64,000 bases of DNA from Paraburkholderia caribensis (lineage in GTDB: Bacteria > Pseudomonadota > Gammaproteobacteria > Burkholderiales > Burkholderiaceae): NCBI RefSeq assembly GCF_002902945.1, contig NZ_CP026102.1, positions 682,001 through 746,000 on the forward strand, in the 5' to 3' direction. A program made the translations under genes and the position numbers. The notes below the pieces were generated by a model. That model saw only the letters and a program-made list of their open reading frames with translations. It was not told the DNA's origin and ran no database searches. Below, one piece after another: positions 1 to 8,448 of this stretch. Every line of letters begins with the position of its first letter. The stretch's first letter is position 1.

Positions 1-826
1 GCGCCTGCACCAGCACGCCGACATGCGAGCCGCTCGCGTGATTCACGGGGATTTGCGCCTCGATGCCGAATTGCCCATAACGGTTGATCCAGATGACGCC
101 CGGGTTGATCGTGCCCGTGGTTTGCCCCTGGCTGCGCGACAGCGGAATTTCGACGATGGGGATCAGGTTCGCGAGCGGCTGCGGCAAGCCGACGTCGCGC
201 ACGTGCTGCTGCAGATAGGGCAGGCTGTATTGCACGGTCACGCCGTAATTGAACGCATTCGGCTGGCCGGCGCCCGTCGTGAACGCGGGGCCCGCCTCGC
301 CCGTGATCGCGACGGGGCGCAGATACGCCAGCGAATCGGGCAGGTCGCCGAAGCCCTTGCCGGCGAAGATCGTCGGCGAGATGGTCGAGAAGCTCTCGCC
401 AATCGCGTGGCTGCCCGTGCCGCCCAGGTCCGCGTCGACGCCTATCGACGTCATGAACTCGTGCGCCTCGTTCACGTACAGCAGGTACTTGAGGCCGACG
501 CTGAAGTTGTCGAAGCCGTGCGCGGTCGGATTGTTCTGCCCGACGTAGGCGCCTCCGAGCGACACCGCGAGGCGCGGCGTAATCAGCTTGTCGTACTCGA
601 AGCTGAAGCTGTTGACGCTCTGGTCGCCATCGTCGCCGCGCAGGCGCTGGTGGCCGTATTCCAGATTGAGTTCGTCGCTGACGCCGGGATCGTCGACGGC
701 CATCGTCGCAGGGAAGACACGGTCGCCCGCAATCGCGTGCGCGTGAGAAATGGAAGGAGCGAGCAGGGCGGCGAGCATGCAGCCGGCGAACGGCAGCCTG
801 CCGCGCCTGAAGTGTCGGGTGTTCAT
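1..826 (-). CDS. Outer-membrane beta-barrel protein, partial (cut by window start)
   Basis: This reading frame runs leftward off the window edge, so the C-terminus is missing. It starts at the ATG complementary to 824-826 and is open for 275 codons. Residues 1 to about 31 look like a signal peptide (MNTRHFRRGRLP, a hydrophobic stretch LAALLAP, then SHAHA). The rest alternates polar and hydrophobic residues with many Gly, Tyr and Asn, as in barrel proteins of the transporter or meta-pathway outer-membrane type; one example is the stretch LEYGHQRLRGDDGDQSVNSF. It lies 113 bp downstream of the DUF2946 gene on the same strand, so the two may be co-transcribed. The ligand cannot be told. The open reading on the opposite strand is a shadow. 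Confidence 0.7.
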   Translation of the reverse strand, partial: MNTRHFRRGRLPFAGCMLAALLAPSISHAHAIAGDRVFPATMAVDDPGVSDELNLEYGHQRLRGDDGDQSVNSFSFEYDKLITPRLAVSLGGAYVGQNNPTAHGFDNFSVGLKYLLYVNEAHEFMTSIGVDADLGGTGSHAIGESFSTISPTIFAGKGFGDLPDSLAYLRPVAITGEAGPAFTTGAGQPNAFNYGVTVQYSLPYLQQHVRDVGLPQPLANLIPIVEIPLSRSQGQTTGTINPGVIWINRYGQFGIEAQIPVNHASGSHVGVLVQA

Positions 827-939
827 GTGTGTGATCCTGAGTGGGCGCGCGCACCGGCCGCGTGCGCGCGGGGAAGCGGCAACGCGGCGTGCGCGAAAAC
901 AGCAACGCCGTGACGGCATTGCGGATACGCGGGTTCGAC

Positions 940-1326
940 TCAGAGATGCACGGGCGGCGCGCGCGGCTGCGCGCTTTCGAAGGGAGTGACGAGCGCGACG
1001 CTTTCGAAGCGAACTGCGACGCGCTGTGTCATCGCGGCGACCGTCAGCGCGAACGTCGACGGTGCCGCGGGCAGCACGGGAAGATGCGCGAGCAGGCTGC
1101 AATAGCCGCATGCATGCCAGTGCGAGGCGAGCGTGTGCGTATTGCCGGCGTCGTCCTCCCGGGTGTCGGCGGGACTGGCCGTTTGGGCGGAGCAGAGCGC
1201 GGCGGCGGGGTCATATGCGCCGCGGCTCGCCGCGATGGCCTGCGACACGGTAGGTGCGAGCGCCGCCATCAGGATCGCGAGCAATCCGAGAATGCAGCCA
1301 ATCTTCCGATGGAACCGGCTCGCCAT
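940..1326 (-). CDS. DUF2946 family protein
   Basis: A protein of 128 aa starting at the ATG at 1326; a longer in-frame extension to 1509 lacks sequence typical of this family. Residues 9-30 are a hydrophobic signal or anchor segment (GCILGLLAILMAALAPTVSQ). The middle has the DUF2946 signature H-W-H-A-C-G-Y-C, a possible metal-binding cluster. DUF2946 members often sit beside copper-related outer-membrane receptors (family knowledge), and here the next gene on the strand encodes a barrel protein. A role in metal handling is inference only. The last 20 residues are proline and alanine rich with no recognisable motif. Confidence 0.75.
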   Translation of the reverse strand: MASRFHRKIGCILGLLAILMAALAPTVSQAIAASRGAYDPAAALCSAQTASPADTREDDAGNTHTLASHWHACGYCSLLAHLPVLPAAPSTFALTVAAMTQRVAVRFESVALVTPFESAQPRAPPVHL

Positions 1327-1522
1327 GTCGATGGAAAACGTGTGTGAAATGCTGCGCGGATTATGACATTGGCGCGGCATGCGGTGCACGCCCGCCGCGC
1401 AGCCTGACATGAAAATATTCGCGAAGCTGTCGATTTGCTGTCGCGTCGATCGTCGTCTGTGTAGAACCGGGCAGCGGCGTTTTTTATGCCCGGCATCTGA
1501 CGATTTCATACAGGAGGCGGCA

Positions 1523-1876
1523 ATGAACTATGTAGATGGATTCGTGGTGGCAGTGAAGGCGGAGAATCGCGAGATATACCGCAAGCACGCCGAGACGGCG
1601 GCGGGCGTGTTCAAGGAATATGGAGCGCTGAACGTCGTCGAGTGCTGGGGCGACGACGTGCCGGAAGGCAAGCTCACGTCGTTCCCGCTGGCCGTCAAGC
1701 GCGAGCCGGACGAAGTGGTCGTGTTCTCGTGGGTCGTCTGGCCTTCGCGCGCGAAGCGCGACGAAGGCATGAGCAAGGTGATGGCCGATCCGCGCCTGCA
1801 ACCGGAGGCGATGACCATGCCTTTCGACGGCAAACGGCTGATCTACGGCGGCTTCGAAGTGATCGTCGACGTGTGA
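1523..1876 (+). CDS. DUF1428 family protein
   Basis: A protein of 117 aa. The ATG at 1523 is chosen because AGGAGG lies 6 bp upstream; the open frame extends upstream to 1379 without a ribosome site. It matches the DUF1428 family in length and pattern: MNYVDGFVVAVKAENREIY at the N-terminus, a GALNVVECWGDDVP segment, VVFSWVVWPSRAKRD near residue 75, and PFDGKRLIYGGF close to the end. The fold is a ferredoxin-like dimeric alpha/beta barrel (family knowledge); no enzyme activity is established. It stands alone, divergent from the DUF2946 gene and convergent with the phosphatase. Confidence 0.88.
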   Translation: MNYVDGFVVAVKAENREIYRKHAETAAGVFKEYGALNVVECWGDDVPEGKLTSFPLAVKREPDEVVVFSWVVWPSRAKRDEGMSKVMADPRLQPEAMTMPFDGKRLIYGGFEVIVDV

Positions 1877-1892
1877 CGGCGTTCAGCGGGCG

Positions 1893-3239
1893 CTAGAGCG
1901 TTTCCGTGAACATGGGCGTCGTGCCGTCACTGCTTTCGTAGTACTCCGCCGACGCCTGCCCGCTCTGCGCACCTTGCCCGAGCCGGATGATCGTGAAGCC
2001 GTGCATATAGATCTTGTCCGCCTCTTTCAGCAGCACGTTCTGCAGAGCGGGCGGGTTGACGATACGCGGGTCCGGCGCGTTCTCGGGTCCGTCGACGATC
2101 ACGGGCACCGCGCCGTGCCCGATGCAGCGTCCGCGGTTCAATCCGAGGTACGGCTGATAGATGCTCAGGTTGTGCTCGTGGCCCCAGAACCATGCACTGA
2201 TGGGTTGCTTTGCGGCCTGCGCGAAACGCTGATAACTCGCGAGCAGTTTCGGGTTGTGCGCGATGAGCTTGCCGCCCGTCTGCAACGGTCCGATCTGCGA
2301 CAGCGCGGAAAAGAGTTGATGATGCGAAAGCAGGATCGTTTTGCCGCTGAATTCGGCGATGCGCTCGACGATCCAGTCCTCTTCATCCTGCTCGATGAAG
2401 GTGAGGACTTCCGTTCCGTCGAACGGGTTGTAGTCGTGCAGTCCCGTGTCCAGCGCGATGAACTGCCAGTCGTCGTTGCGCAGGCAGAAGAAGCTGGCGG
2501 GCTGAAGGCGCGCGTGATCGTTGAGCGTGTCGATCAGCCCGTAATAGCCGGCGCCGCCTGAATACATGTCGTGGTTACCTGACAGCGTGTAGACGGGCAC
2601 GTCCTTCGTGCTGCGCGACAGTACGCTATCGACGATGTTCCTGAAGTTCGCCTCGCATTCCTGCGGCGTGCCCGAGTAGTAGATGTCGCCGAGATGAATC
2701 ACGACGTCGGGGTTTTGCAGCGCGGCCTGCTTCAGCAGATCCACGGCGACGTCCGTTCCCGTTCCCCAGTCGGCGATCAGCGCGACCGTTGCGCCTGCTT
2801 TCAGCGGCACCGTGACGGGGCCGATGGCGGCCGCGCGCCGGTAGGGAATCGACGCGCGCTTGCCGTCCGGGCCGAAGAACTGCATGTAGCTCTCGATCAC
2901 CTTGATCCACGCCGGATCGCAGACGTTGAAGCGCAGGTCGTTCTCGATACTTTCAGCGCCGGCCGCGTCGCCGCGAGCGCGGGCTTCCATCAACGCAAAG
3001 CCCATCTTTGCGCAGGTCCAGGCGTCCTGCGCGACTTCGTCCGGCGCGACGTCGGGCAGGGCCGATGCGCCTTGCGACTTCAGCGACGCAATCGTCGCCG
3101 CTGCATTGACGAGCGCGTTGTCCGTTCCCGGCCGCGAGGCGAGCGTCGCGGCGGGCGTCGTGCTGCGCACGACCTGATCGACGGCTGACTGGAACAGCGA
3201 GACGAATTGATCTCGGAAGCTCTCGGGTTCGGCGGTCAT
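1893..3239 (-). CDS. Calcineurin-like metallophosphoesterase
   Basis: A protein of 448 aa from the ATG at 3239, which has GGAG 6 bp upstream; the frame is open to 3557 but the extra part is low-complexity and lacks a ribosome site. Residues 1-145 are a helical N-terminal region of unknown role. The catalytic domain begins near 150 with the metal-binding motifs in order: ADWG (D157), GDIYYSG (184-190), GNHDMYSGG (221-229), SHHQ (305-308) and GHEH (353-356). All five blocks of a binuclear phosphoesterase are intact. No signal peptide is seen, so a cytoplasmic enzyme is expected. The substrate cannot be deduced, and the neighbours give no pathway. Confidence 0.87.
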   Translation of the reverse strand: MTAEPESFRDQFVSLFQSAVDQVVRSTTPAATLASRPGTDNALVNAAATIASLKSQGASALPDVAPDEVAQDAWTCAKMGFALMEARARGDAAGAESIENDLRFNVCDPAWIKVIESYMQFFGPDGKRASIPYRRAAAIGPVTVPLKAGATVALIADWGTGTDVAVDLLKQAALQNPDVVIHLGDIYYSGTPQECEANFRNIVDSVLSRSTKDVPVYTLSGNHDMYSGGAGYYGLIDTLNDHARLQPASFFCLRNDDWQFIALDTGLHDYNPFDGTEVLTFIEQDEEDWIVERIAEFSGKTILLSHHQLFSALSQIGPLQTGGKLIAHNPKLLASYQRFAQAAKQPISAWFWGHEHNLSIYQPYLGLNRGRCIGHGAVPVIVDGPENAPDPRIVNPPALQNVLLKEADKIYMHGFTIIRLGQGAQSGQASAEYYESSDGTTPMFTETL

Positions 3240-3621
3240 AGTGGTCTCCAACAATCGGATTGGCGAAATCCGTATTGCATATTGCGGCTTTTCGATTCGA
3301 ATGCGAAAGCCGGGAGTAACGTTCGCGGTATGGAAGCTTGAAGCAGGCGACAGGCTAATGGAGCGATTCAGCCAACACCAAGACGATTGGCTCAAGACAA
3401 TTTGCATGAAGGGAGGCGCGATTCGATATAGCCATTTCGGGCATGCAATCCGAACATGAATTTCACGATCCGTTTTAACGGCGAATTCGATGCTAACCAT
3501 GCTGTGTGGCGAATGCATCGCGACGGTTCGATAAATCCACCCGGGCCATCGAACCATTCAAGCTTTTTGCGCCGCTGCCGATAACGTGTCTGGCCGTCCC
3601 TCCTGCAAAGCCCTATCAAAG
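3240..3621. other. Intergenic region between divergent genes
   Basis: About 380 bp separating the phosphatase gene and the small membrane protein gene. It should hold both promoters. Base composition is lower in GC than the flanking genes. I see no convincing gene, repeat or dyad. Confidence 0.5.
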
Positions 3622-3921
3622 ATGCGTTTGTCCAAGACCGAGTCCGTACTGCTCACCGTTGCCGTGTTCGCCGTCGTCAGTTTCAGCGGCTGGCTCCAGA
3701 GTGAAATGAAGCATGCCGCGCGCGAGCGCAACCGGCACGACATCGGCACGATCGTCGAAGCCGCCTGCGCGAACTTGAACGCCAGCGAGCTCGAATCCAG
3801 CGACAACGGCCAACTGCAATGCGGCACGATCGCGCATGAAGCGCCGCGCGCAGCGTCCTCAGCTCCTGAGGCTTTGACGGCAGCGGCGACAGGCGGCGCA
3901 TCGACGGTGCCTAATCCTTAA
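3622..3921 (+). CDS. Small membrane-anchored protein, unknown function
   Basis: A protein of 99 aa from the ATG at 3622; an in-frame ATG at 3586 would add 12 polar residues that do not look like part of the signal. Residues 6-20 (ESVLLTVAVFAVVSF) form one hydrophobic segment, followed by a charged stretch (EMKHAARERNRHD) and an Ala/Ser/Pro-rich tail. It resembles a single-pass anchor with a periplasmic tail containing two cysteines (near residues 51 and 68). I do not recognise a family. It lies before the gntR1 operator region without sign of co-transcription. Confidence 0.5.
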   Translation: MRLSKTESVLLTVAVFAVVSFSGWLQSEMKHAARERNRHDIGTIVEAACANLNASELESSDNGQLQCGTIAHEAPRAASSAPEALTAAATGGASTVPNP

Positions 3922-4014
3922 GCGCTTTTGCCGGGTACGCTACACTGCGCGACGCGTGTGGCGAAGCTGCACAGCCAGCGCCGATGCGGGTTTGATCGAC
4001 AATACCTCACACGC

Positions 4015-4029
4015 TGATATACTGAATAC
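4015..4029. promoter_or_regulatory. Candidate GntR operator upstream of gntR1 (weak copy)
   Basis: The sequence TGATATACTGAATAC resembles the TGATATATCACATAC sites upstream of frc3, frc2 and gntR3, but with changes in the middle. It lies about 117 bp before the gntR1 start, further than the other copies. This is the least certain member of the set. Confidence 0.35.
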
Positions 4030-4145
4030 GTTCACAGTCCGCGTGACGATGAAGGCAGTAGACGGGCGCGGATACGGGAGCGGCGCAGTGCGCCGTTCGA
4101 GCCAACTACGGTGCTCACTCGCACCGACCGGATCAGAGGCGATGC

Positions 4146-4865
4146 ATGTCGTCAGAACTTGACAGTCAGCCAGCGGCTACGCCGTTCACCCTGTCACTGC
4201 AACCCATCGGGACGAGCGCCAGTCTGCGTGATCGCGCCTACGCGATGCTGCGCGCGGCGATCGCCGATGCCGATATCTATGCGTCGCGTGACGAAATACG
4301 CCTCGACGACCGCGCGCTGAGCGAATCGCTGGGCGTGAGCCGCACGCCCGTGCGCGAGGCCATGACGCTGCTCGAACAGGAAGGCTTCGTGCGCACGATC
4401 CCGCGCCGGGGCATCTATATTGTGCGCAAGAGCAAGCGCGAGATCGTCGAGATGGTACAGATGTGGGCCGCGCTGGAAAGCATGGCCGCGCGTCTCGCCA
4501 CGCTGCACGCCACGGATGAAGAAATTGCGCGGCTGCGGCACATGTTCGATCAGTTCCGCGATTCGACGCCGGCCGAGCATATCGCCGAGTACTCGGATGC
4601 GAACATTGCGTTCCATCAGGCTATCGTCGAACTGTCGAAGTCGCAGATCATTCTCGACACGATCAAGAACATCTTCATTCACGTGCGCGCGATTCGCCGC
4701 ATGACGATTTCGCAGAGCGACCGCGCGTCGCGTTCCATCGTCGACCATCTGCGCATCATCGAGGCACTGGAGAAGCGCGACACCGAACTCGCGGAGCGTC
4801 TCGTGCGCCAGCACTCGCTCGACCTCGCTGCTTTCATCGAGGCCAATTGCGACTTTCTCGATTGA
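4146..4865 (+). CDS. GntR/FCD-family transcriptional regulator (copy 1)
   Basis: A protein of 239 aa. Residues about 20-95 form a GntR winged helix, with the recognition helix LGVSRTPVREAMTLLEQEGF followed by the wing PRRGIYIVRKSK. Residues 100-239 are an all-helical FCD ligand domain with the expected acidic and histidine positions (FHQAIVELS, FIHVRAIRR, VDHLRIIEAL). It begins oxalate locus A and precedes the antiporter gene, so an oxalate or acyl-CoA effector is likely but inferred. From about 4463 onward its DNA is nearly identical to gntR3 at 57.5 kb, while the first third has diverged more. The ATG follows TCAGAGGCG, a modest ribosome site. Confidence 0.93.
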   Translation: MSSELDSQPAATPFTLSLQPIGTSASLRDRAYAMLRAAIADADIYASRDEIRLDDRALSESLGVSRTPVREAMTLLEQEGFVRTIPRRGIYIVRKSKREIVEMVQMWAALESMAARLATLHATDEEIARLRHMFDQFRDSTPAEHIAEYSDANIAFHQAIVELSKSQIILDTIKNIFIHVRAIRRMTISQSDRASRSIVDHLRIIEALEKRDTELAERLVRQHSLDLAAFIEANCDFLD

Positions 4866-4891
4866 AGGCAGTCGCTACGCTCTGAACTATC

Positions 4892-4917
4892 GCGGACATC
4901 CGTTCCCGGATGTCCGC
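4892..4917 (+). terminator. Hairpin terminator after gntR1
   Basis: A perfect 11-bp stem GCGGACATCCG / CGGATGTCCGC closes a 4-base loop, 27 bp after the gntR1 stop. The following tract (ATCTTCCCTC) is only moderately T-rich. Confidence 0.6.
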
Positions 4918-5294
4918 ATCTTCCCTCATTGCCAACCGGCGAGCTCCTCTGCGCGCCCCGTGCCGTCGCATCCATAAAGGATCGCGAATGCATTCGATAA
5001 CTTTCTTTAATTATTCCCAATCCCCTGTGCGCTCTTACGATGGGTTGCCCGGATGCGTCCTGCTTTAAGGGTTAACGCGTGCAATGGCGGTGTTTAAGCG
5101 CATTGCATTGGGGAAAATCCGCAGGCCGCTGGAATAAAAATGTAAAGACTGAAGCCTGTTTGAATGGTTAACTACACAGGTCTGTCGAAAGTCCCCAGCG
5201 CCGGGTAGAAGAAAACAGCAAGGCGGATGCGGGCAGCGCGATCACGGATTGCGCGGCTTGCATCGAAAACATTAGAAATGCGGAGACGATGCTC
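4918..5294. other. Intergenic region upstream of the antiporter gene
   Basis: About 375 bp, with an AT-richer part around 5120-5190 that may hold the promoter. No copy of the TATATCACATA operator was found here, which sets this gene apart from oxc and the later frc genes. Confidence 0.45.
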
Positions 5295-6614
5295 ATGAAT
5301 GGAAACACCCGACAGGCGACGGGAAGCGGTCTATTTTCGAACCGTTGGTGTCAATTGGTGATTGGCATGCTGTGCATGGCACTGGTTGCCAACCTTCAAT
5401 ATGCATGGACGCTCTTCGTCGCGCCGATGAACGCGCGGCACCACTGGGGCGAAGCATCGATTCAGCTTGCGTTCTCGATCTTCATCGTCACGGAGACGTG
5501 GCTCGTACCTGTCGAAGGATGGCTCGTCGACCGTTTCGGTCCACGTCCTGTCGTCGCGGGCGGCGCGATCTGCGCGGGCCTCGCGTGGATGCTGTTCGCG
5601 CATGCGACGACGCTGCCCGAGCTGTATATCGGCTCCGTCGTCGCGGGCATCGGCGCGGGTGGCGTGTACGGCACCTGCGTCGGCAATGCGCTGAAGTGGT
5701 TTCCGGACAAGCGCGGTCTCGCGGCGGGCTTGACGGCAGCAGGCTTCGGCGCAGGCGCGGCCGTCACGGTAATTCCGATCGCCAACATGATTACGCGCTC
5801 GGGTTACGAGCACACGTTCCTGTTCTTCGGCATCCTGCAAGGCGTGGCGATCTTCGTGCTGGCGCTGCTGCTGCACAAGCCGTCGACGCGCGCTGCATCG
5901 AACGTCAAGCGCAAGTTCGCGGTCAGCAAGGTCGACTACACGCCGGGGCAGATGATCAGGACGCCCGTGTTCTGGGTGATCTACGCAGCGTTTGTCGCGG
6001 TCGCGGCAGGCGGCCTGATGGCGACGGCGCAAATCGGTCCTATCGCAAAGGACTGGGGCCTCGCGAAAATGCCGATGACGATGTTCGGCATGACGCTGCC
6101 GCTGCTGACGATGACGCTGTCCATCGACAACATCTGCAACGGCTTCACGCGTCCGCTGTGCGGCTTCATCTCCGACAAGATCGGCCGCGAGAACACGATG
6201 TTCGCGATCTTCATCGGCGAAGGGCTCGCGCTGCTCGGCATGATGCAGTACGGCCAGAATCCGTATGCGTTCATGACGTTCGCGGCGCTGATCTTCCTGT
6301 TCTGGGGCGAGATCTTCTCGATCTTCCCGGCCATCTGCGCGGACACGTTCGGCAGCAAGTTTGCGGCGTCGAATGCGGGCACGCTCTATACCGCGAAGGG
6401 CACGGCGGCGCTGCTGGTGCCGCTCGCGTCGGTGTTGTCGGCGACGGGCGGCTGGAACCTGGTGTTCATCGTCTCGGCGGTGATCACGATTGCGGCGGGC
6501 GTGTCGGCGAAGTTCGTGCTCGCACCGATGCGCGCACGGTGGATCGAGTCGGGGACGTCTGCATCCGCGTCGTCGGCCAACGCGTCCCGGTTGAGCGCAA
6601 GCTCGGGCGAATGA
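5295..6614 (+). CDS. oxlT: Oxalate/formate antiporter, MFS OFA family
   Basis: A protein of 439 aa with twelve predicted membrane helices. The ATG at 5295 is preferred over 5289 because GGAG then lies 9 bp upstream. The loop GNALKWFPDKRGLAAGLTAA matches the OFA family pattern. OxlT of Oxalobacter needs an arginine in helix 8 and a lysine in helix 11 (established). Both have counterparts here: R286 in GFTRPLCGF and K368 in LYTAKGTAAL. Oxalate import in exchange for formate is therefore well supported. It lies between gntR1 and oxc but is a separate transcription unit, with about 430 bp upstream. The C-terminal tail is rich in Ser and Ala. Confidence 0.88.
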   Translation: MNGNTRQATGSGLFSNRWCQLVIGMLCMALVANLQYAWTLFVAPMNARHHWGEASIQLAFSIFIVTETWLVPVEGWLVDRFGPRPVVAGGAICAGLAWMLFAHATTLPELYIGSVVAGIGAGGVYGTCVGNALKWFPDKRGLAAGLTAAGFGAGAAVTVIPIANMITRSGYEHTFLFFGILQGVAIFVLALLLHKPSTRAASNVKRKFAVSKVDYTPGQMIRTPVFWVIYAAFVAVAAGGLMATAQIGPIAKDWGLAKMPMTMFGMTLPLLTMTLSIDNICNGFTRPLCGFISDKIGRENTMFAIFIGEGLALLGMMQYGQNPYAFMTFAALIFLFWGEIFSIFPAICADTFGSKFAASNAGTLYTAKGTAALLVPLASVLSATGGWNLVFIVSAVITIAAGVSAKFVLAPMRARWIESGTSASASSANASRLSASSGE

Positions 6615-6772
6615 GGCACGGCGCCCTTGCGGCGCTGCGGGTTCATCATTGAAATAATCTTCAAGCGGTGCGCGGCCCGGAAGGGCGGCGTGCCGCTTTG
6701 TCTTTTTGTCCGCAATGAATTTCGCGCGTTTACGCGGAATTCGCTCTCCCGGCAATTGACGCGCCAATAAAA

Positions 6773-6803
6773 AATCTCCCGCGCTTCGTCAGCGCGGGAG
6801 ATT
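6773..6803 (-). terminator. Bidirectional rho-independent terminator
   Basis: A perfect 13-bp stem AATCTCCCGCGCT / AGCGCGGGAGATT with a 5-base loop, between two convergent genes. On the minus strand it is followed by a run TTTTTTATT, so it mainly ends the small gene at 6839. It can also stop leftover antiporter transcription. Confidence 0.85.
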
Positions 6804-6838
6804 GCTTGCGTCCTGCTCGATATACGTCTTGCCGTGCT

Positions 6839-7216
6839 TCAGGCACCTGCAAGAGCAGGCACGCCGTCATCGGCAAAGTACTGCGAAAACGAAAAGCCGG
6901 AACGGTTCGAACGAAGTGCGTCGGCCGGCGCGTCGATGCGCGTCGGCAGCACCTCGGGCGTATGCGCGCTCTTCTTCGCGAGAATCGCCGCGCTCAGAAA
7001 CTCGGCGCTGTACGCGCTGAGCAAATGCGCCTGATGCGCCTCCAGATAAGCGACGACGCGAGCATGCTCGCCGTCGATCGTCGCAAGCGACGTCAGCGTT
7101 TGCGCGTCCCAGCGGAAACGCAAACCGAGGTCGGCGAATGCGCTGTTGAACGCGCACAGTTGCGCCTCGATTGCGCGTTCGTAGTGAGTCCGGTGTTGAT
7201 CGTGTGCGTTGCGCAT
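6839..7216 (-). CDS. Small helical protein of unknown function (paralogue A)
   Basis: A protein of 125 aa. The start at 7216 (or the adjacent ATG at 7219) is chosen because GGAGGGG lies directly upstream; the frame opens further to 7273. Residues about 19-80 are rich in heptad-like hydrophobics. They align with the protein at 62349-62606, sharing the block DLGLRFRW and the following helices ending in LL.AY.A.FL. Only this copy has a tail of about 45 residues rich in Ser, Ala and Asp. No known family is recognised. It is divergent from gntR2, and its promoter region carries an ATAGTTAAAGTTTT site also found upstream of paralogue B. Confidence 0.65.
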   Translation of the reverse strand: MRNAHDQHRTHYERAIEAQLCAFNSAFADLGLRFRWDAQTLTSLATIDGEHARVVAYLEAHQAHLLSAYSAEFLSAAILAKKSAHTPEVLPTRIDAPADALRSNRSGFSFSQYFADDGVPALAGA

Positions 7217-7274
7217 CATCCCCTCCAAATCGTCGATTGCGTGAAGACAGCTTAGGCGCGTCGATAGATTCACG

Positions 7275-7317
7275 ATAGTTAAAGTTTTCTTTGAAAACTA
7301 TTCACTGACATTTATGG
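7275..7317 (-). promoter_or_regulatory. Candidate LysR-type site upstream of small paralogue A
   Basis: Contains ATAGTTAAAGTTTT, a matching AACTAT (together a spaced dyad ATAGTT...AACTAT), then TTCACTGACATTTATGG. The same parts in the same order occur at 62670-62709 upstream of paralogue B, at nearly the same distance from the start codon (about 56-100 bp). A related copy is at 63653-63697 beside the LysR gene. Confidence 0.5.
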
Positions 7318-7362
7318 AGAGTTTGCTGCAGACCTAGGGTGCAGGAGAATTGGTGGCGACAA

Positions 7363-7377
7363 GATATGTGATATACA
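7363..7377. promoter_or_regulatory. Candidate GntR operator upstream of gntR2
   Basis: GATATGTGATATACA. Read on the other strand it is TGTATATCACATATC, sharing TATATCACATA with the sites before frc2 and frc3 and TGTATATCAC with the site before oxc. It sits about 120 bp upstream of gntR2, in the region divergent from paralogue A. Confidence 0.6.
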
Positions 7378-7497
7378 GTATTGCACATATGCAAGACGGT
7401 ACTTCAAGACATGTAAAAGGCCACGCGACCGCGCCTGATCCGGCGCTTGCGTTGAGCGGGCCGCCACCGTATTCGACAACGAGGAGACACGTCGACC

Positions 7498-8217
7498 ATG
7501 TCCACCGACACGCAAGAAAATGTCCGCACGATCCCGTTGAGCCTGAACCTCACGCCGATCAGCGCGACAGCTTCGCTGCGGGATCAGGCGTACGCGCGAC
7601 TCAAGCACGCGATCGCGAACACCGACATCTATCACTCGCGCACTGAAGTGCGGCTGGATGAGAAGGAACTGACCGAGGCGCTCGGCGTGAGCCGCACGCC
7701 CGTGCGCGAGGCAATGACGCTGCTCGAACAGGAAGGCTTTCTGCGCACCGTGCCGCGCCGCGGCGTGTACATCCTGCGCAAGACCAAGAAAGAGATCGTC
7801 GAGATGATCTGCATGTGGGCCGCGCTCGAAAGCGTGGCGGCGCGTCTGGCGACACAGCGCGCGTCGAACGAGGACATTGCGGGACTGCGCGCGATGTTCG
7901 ACGACTTCCATTCCGCAACGCCGACCGATCACATCGAGGAGTACTCCGAGGTGAACATCGCGTTTCACCAGGCGCTCGTCGAGTTGTCCGGTTCGCAGAT
8001 CATCCTCGACACCATCAAGAACATCTTCATGCACGTGCGCGCGATACGCCGCATGACGATCGCGCAGAGCGACCGCGCTTCGCGTTCGATCGAAGACCAC
8101 ATGCGCATCATCGAGGCGCTGGAAGCGCGCGACACCGAGCGCGTCGAAGCACTGGTGCGGCAACACTCGCTCGACCTCGCGCTGTACGTCGAAGCGCACT
8201 GCGATTTTCTGGACTGA
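7498..8217 (+). CDS. GntR/FCD-family transcriptional regulator (copy 2)
   Basis: A protein of 239 aa, start ATG with GGAG about 13 bp upstream. It has the same layout as the copies at 4.1 and 57.2 kb: a winged helix with recognition helix LGVSRTPVREAMTLLEQEGF and wing PRRGVYILRKTK, then an FCD domain (FHQALVELSGSQ, MHVRAIRRMTIAQSD, EDHMRIIEALEARD). It differs from the other two throughout its length, so it is not part of their recent homogenisation. Its position directly before oxc-frc and the operator copies around it suggest it is the local regulator of oxalate catabolism (inference). Confidence 0.93.
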   Translation: MSTDTQENVRTIPLSLNLTPISATASLRDQAYARLKHAIANTDIYHSRTEVRLDEKELTEALGVSRTPVREAMTLLEQEGFLRTVPRRGVYILRKTKKEIVEMICMWAALESVAARLATQRASNEDIAGLRAMFDDFHSATPTDHIEEYSEVNIAFHQALVELSGSQIILDTIKNIFMHVRAIRRMTIAQSDRASRSIEDHMRIIEALEARDTERVEALVRQHSLDLALYVEAHCDFLD

Positions 8218-8382
8218 GGGCCGCCGCCACCGACAGATAACGACCCCAGGACTATCCCGAACGGGCGCTTGATGCGATGCACGATTCAGGCGCCCAGACC
8301 CTTCAGACACAAAGCGCTAGCCAACTTTTGCAATGCAGCAACACCGGATGAGACCTGAAGCACCTGCAAAAATCCGTTGACT

Positions 8383-8410
8383 AATATTGTGTTTGGAATA
8401 TTGTATATCA
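8383..8410. promoter_or_regulatory. Candidate GntR operator upstream of oxc
   Basis: Two direct copies of AATATTGT (8383-8390 and 8397-8404) lead into TTGTATATCAC, whose reverse is GTGATATACAA. The core agrees with the site upstream of gntR2 (TGTATATCAC). It ends 39 bp before the oxc start codon, a position suited to repression. Confidence 0.6.
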
Positions 8411-8448
8411 CGAGACGACACACAACACCCGGCCAAGGAGGAGACGTC

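Noticed and set aside
23..913. Long plus-strand open frame at the left edge
   Set aside because: It is rich in Arg and Val and lies opposite the outer-membrane protein, whose minus-strand frame has a signal peptide and barrel-like sequence.
5331..6767. 478-codon minus-strand frame opposite the antiporter
   Set aside because: Arg/His/Asp-rich composition typical of a shadow in high-GC DNA; the plus-strand gene has clear membrane helices and family motifs.
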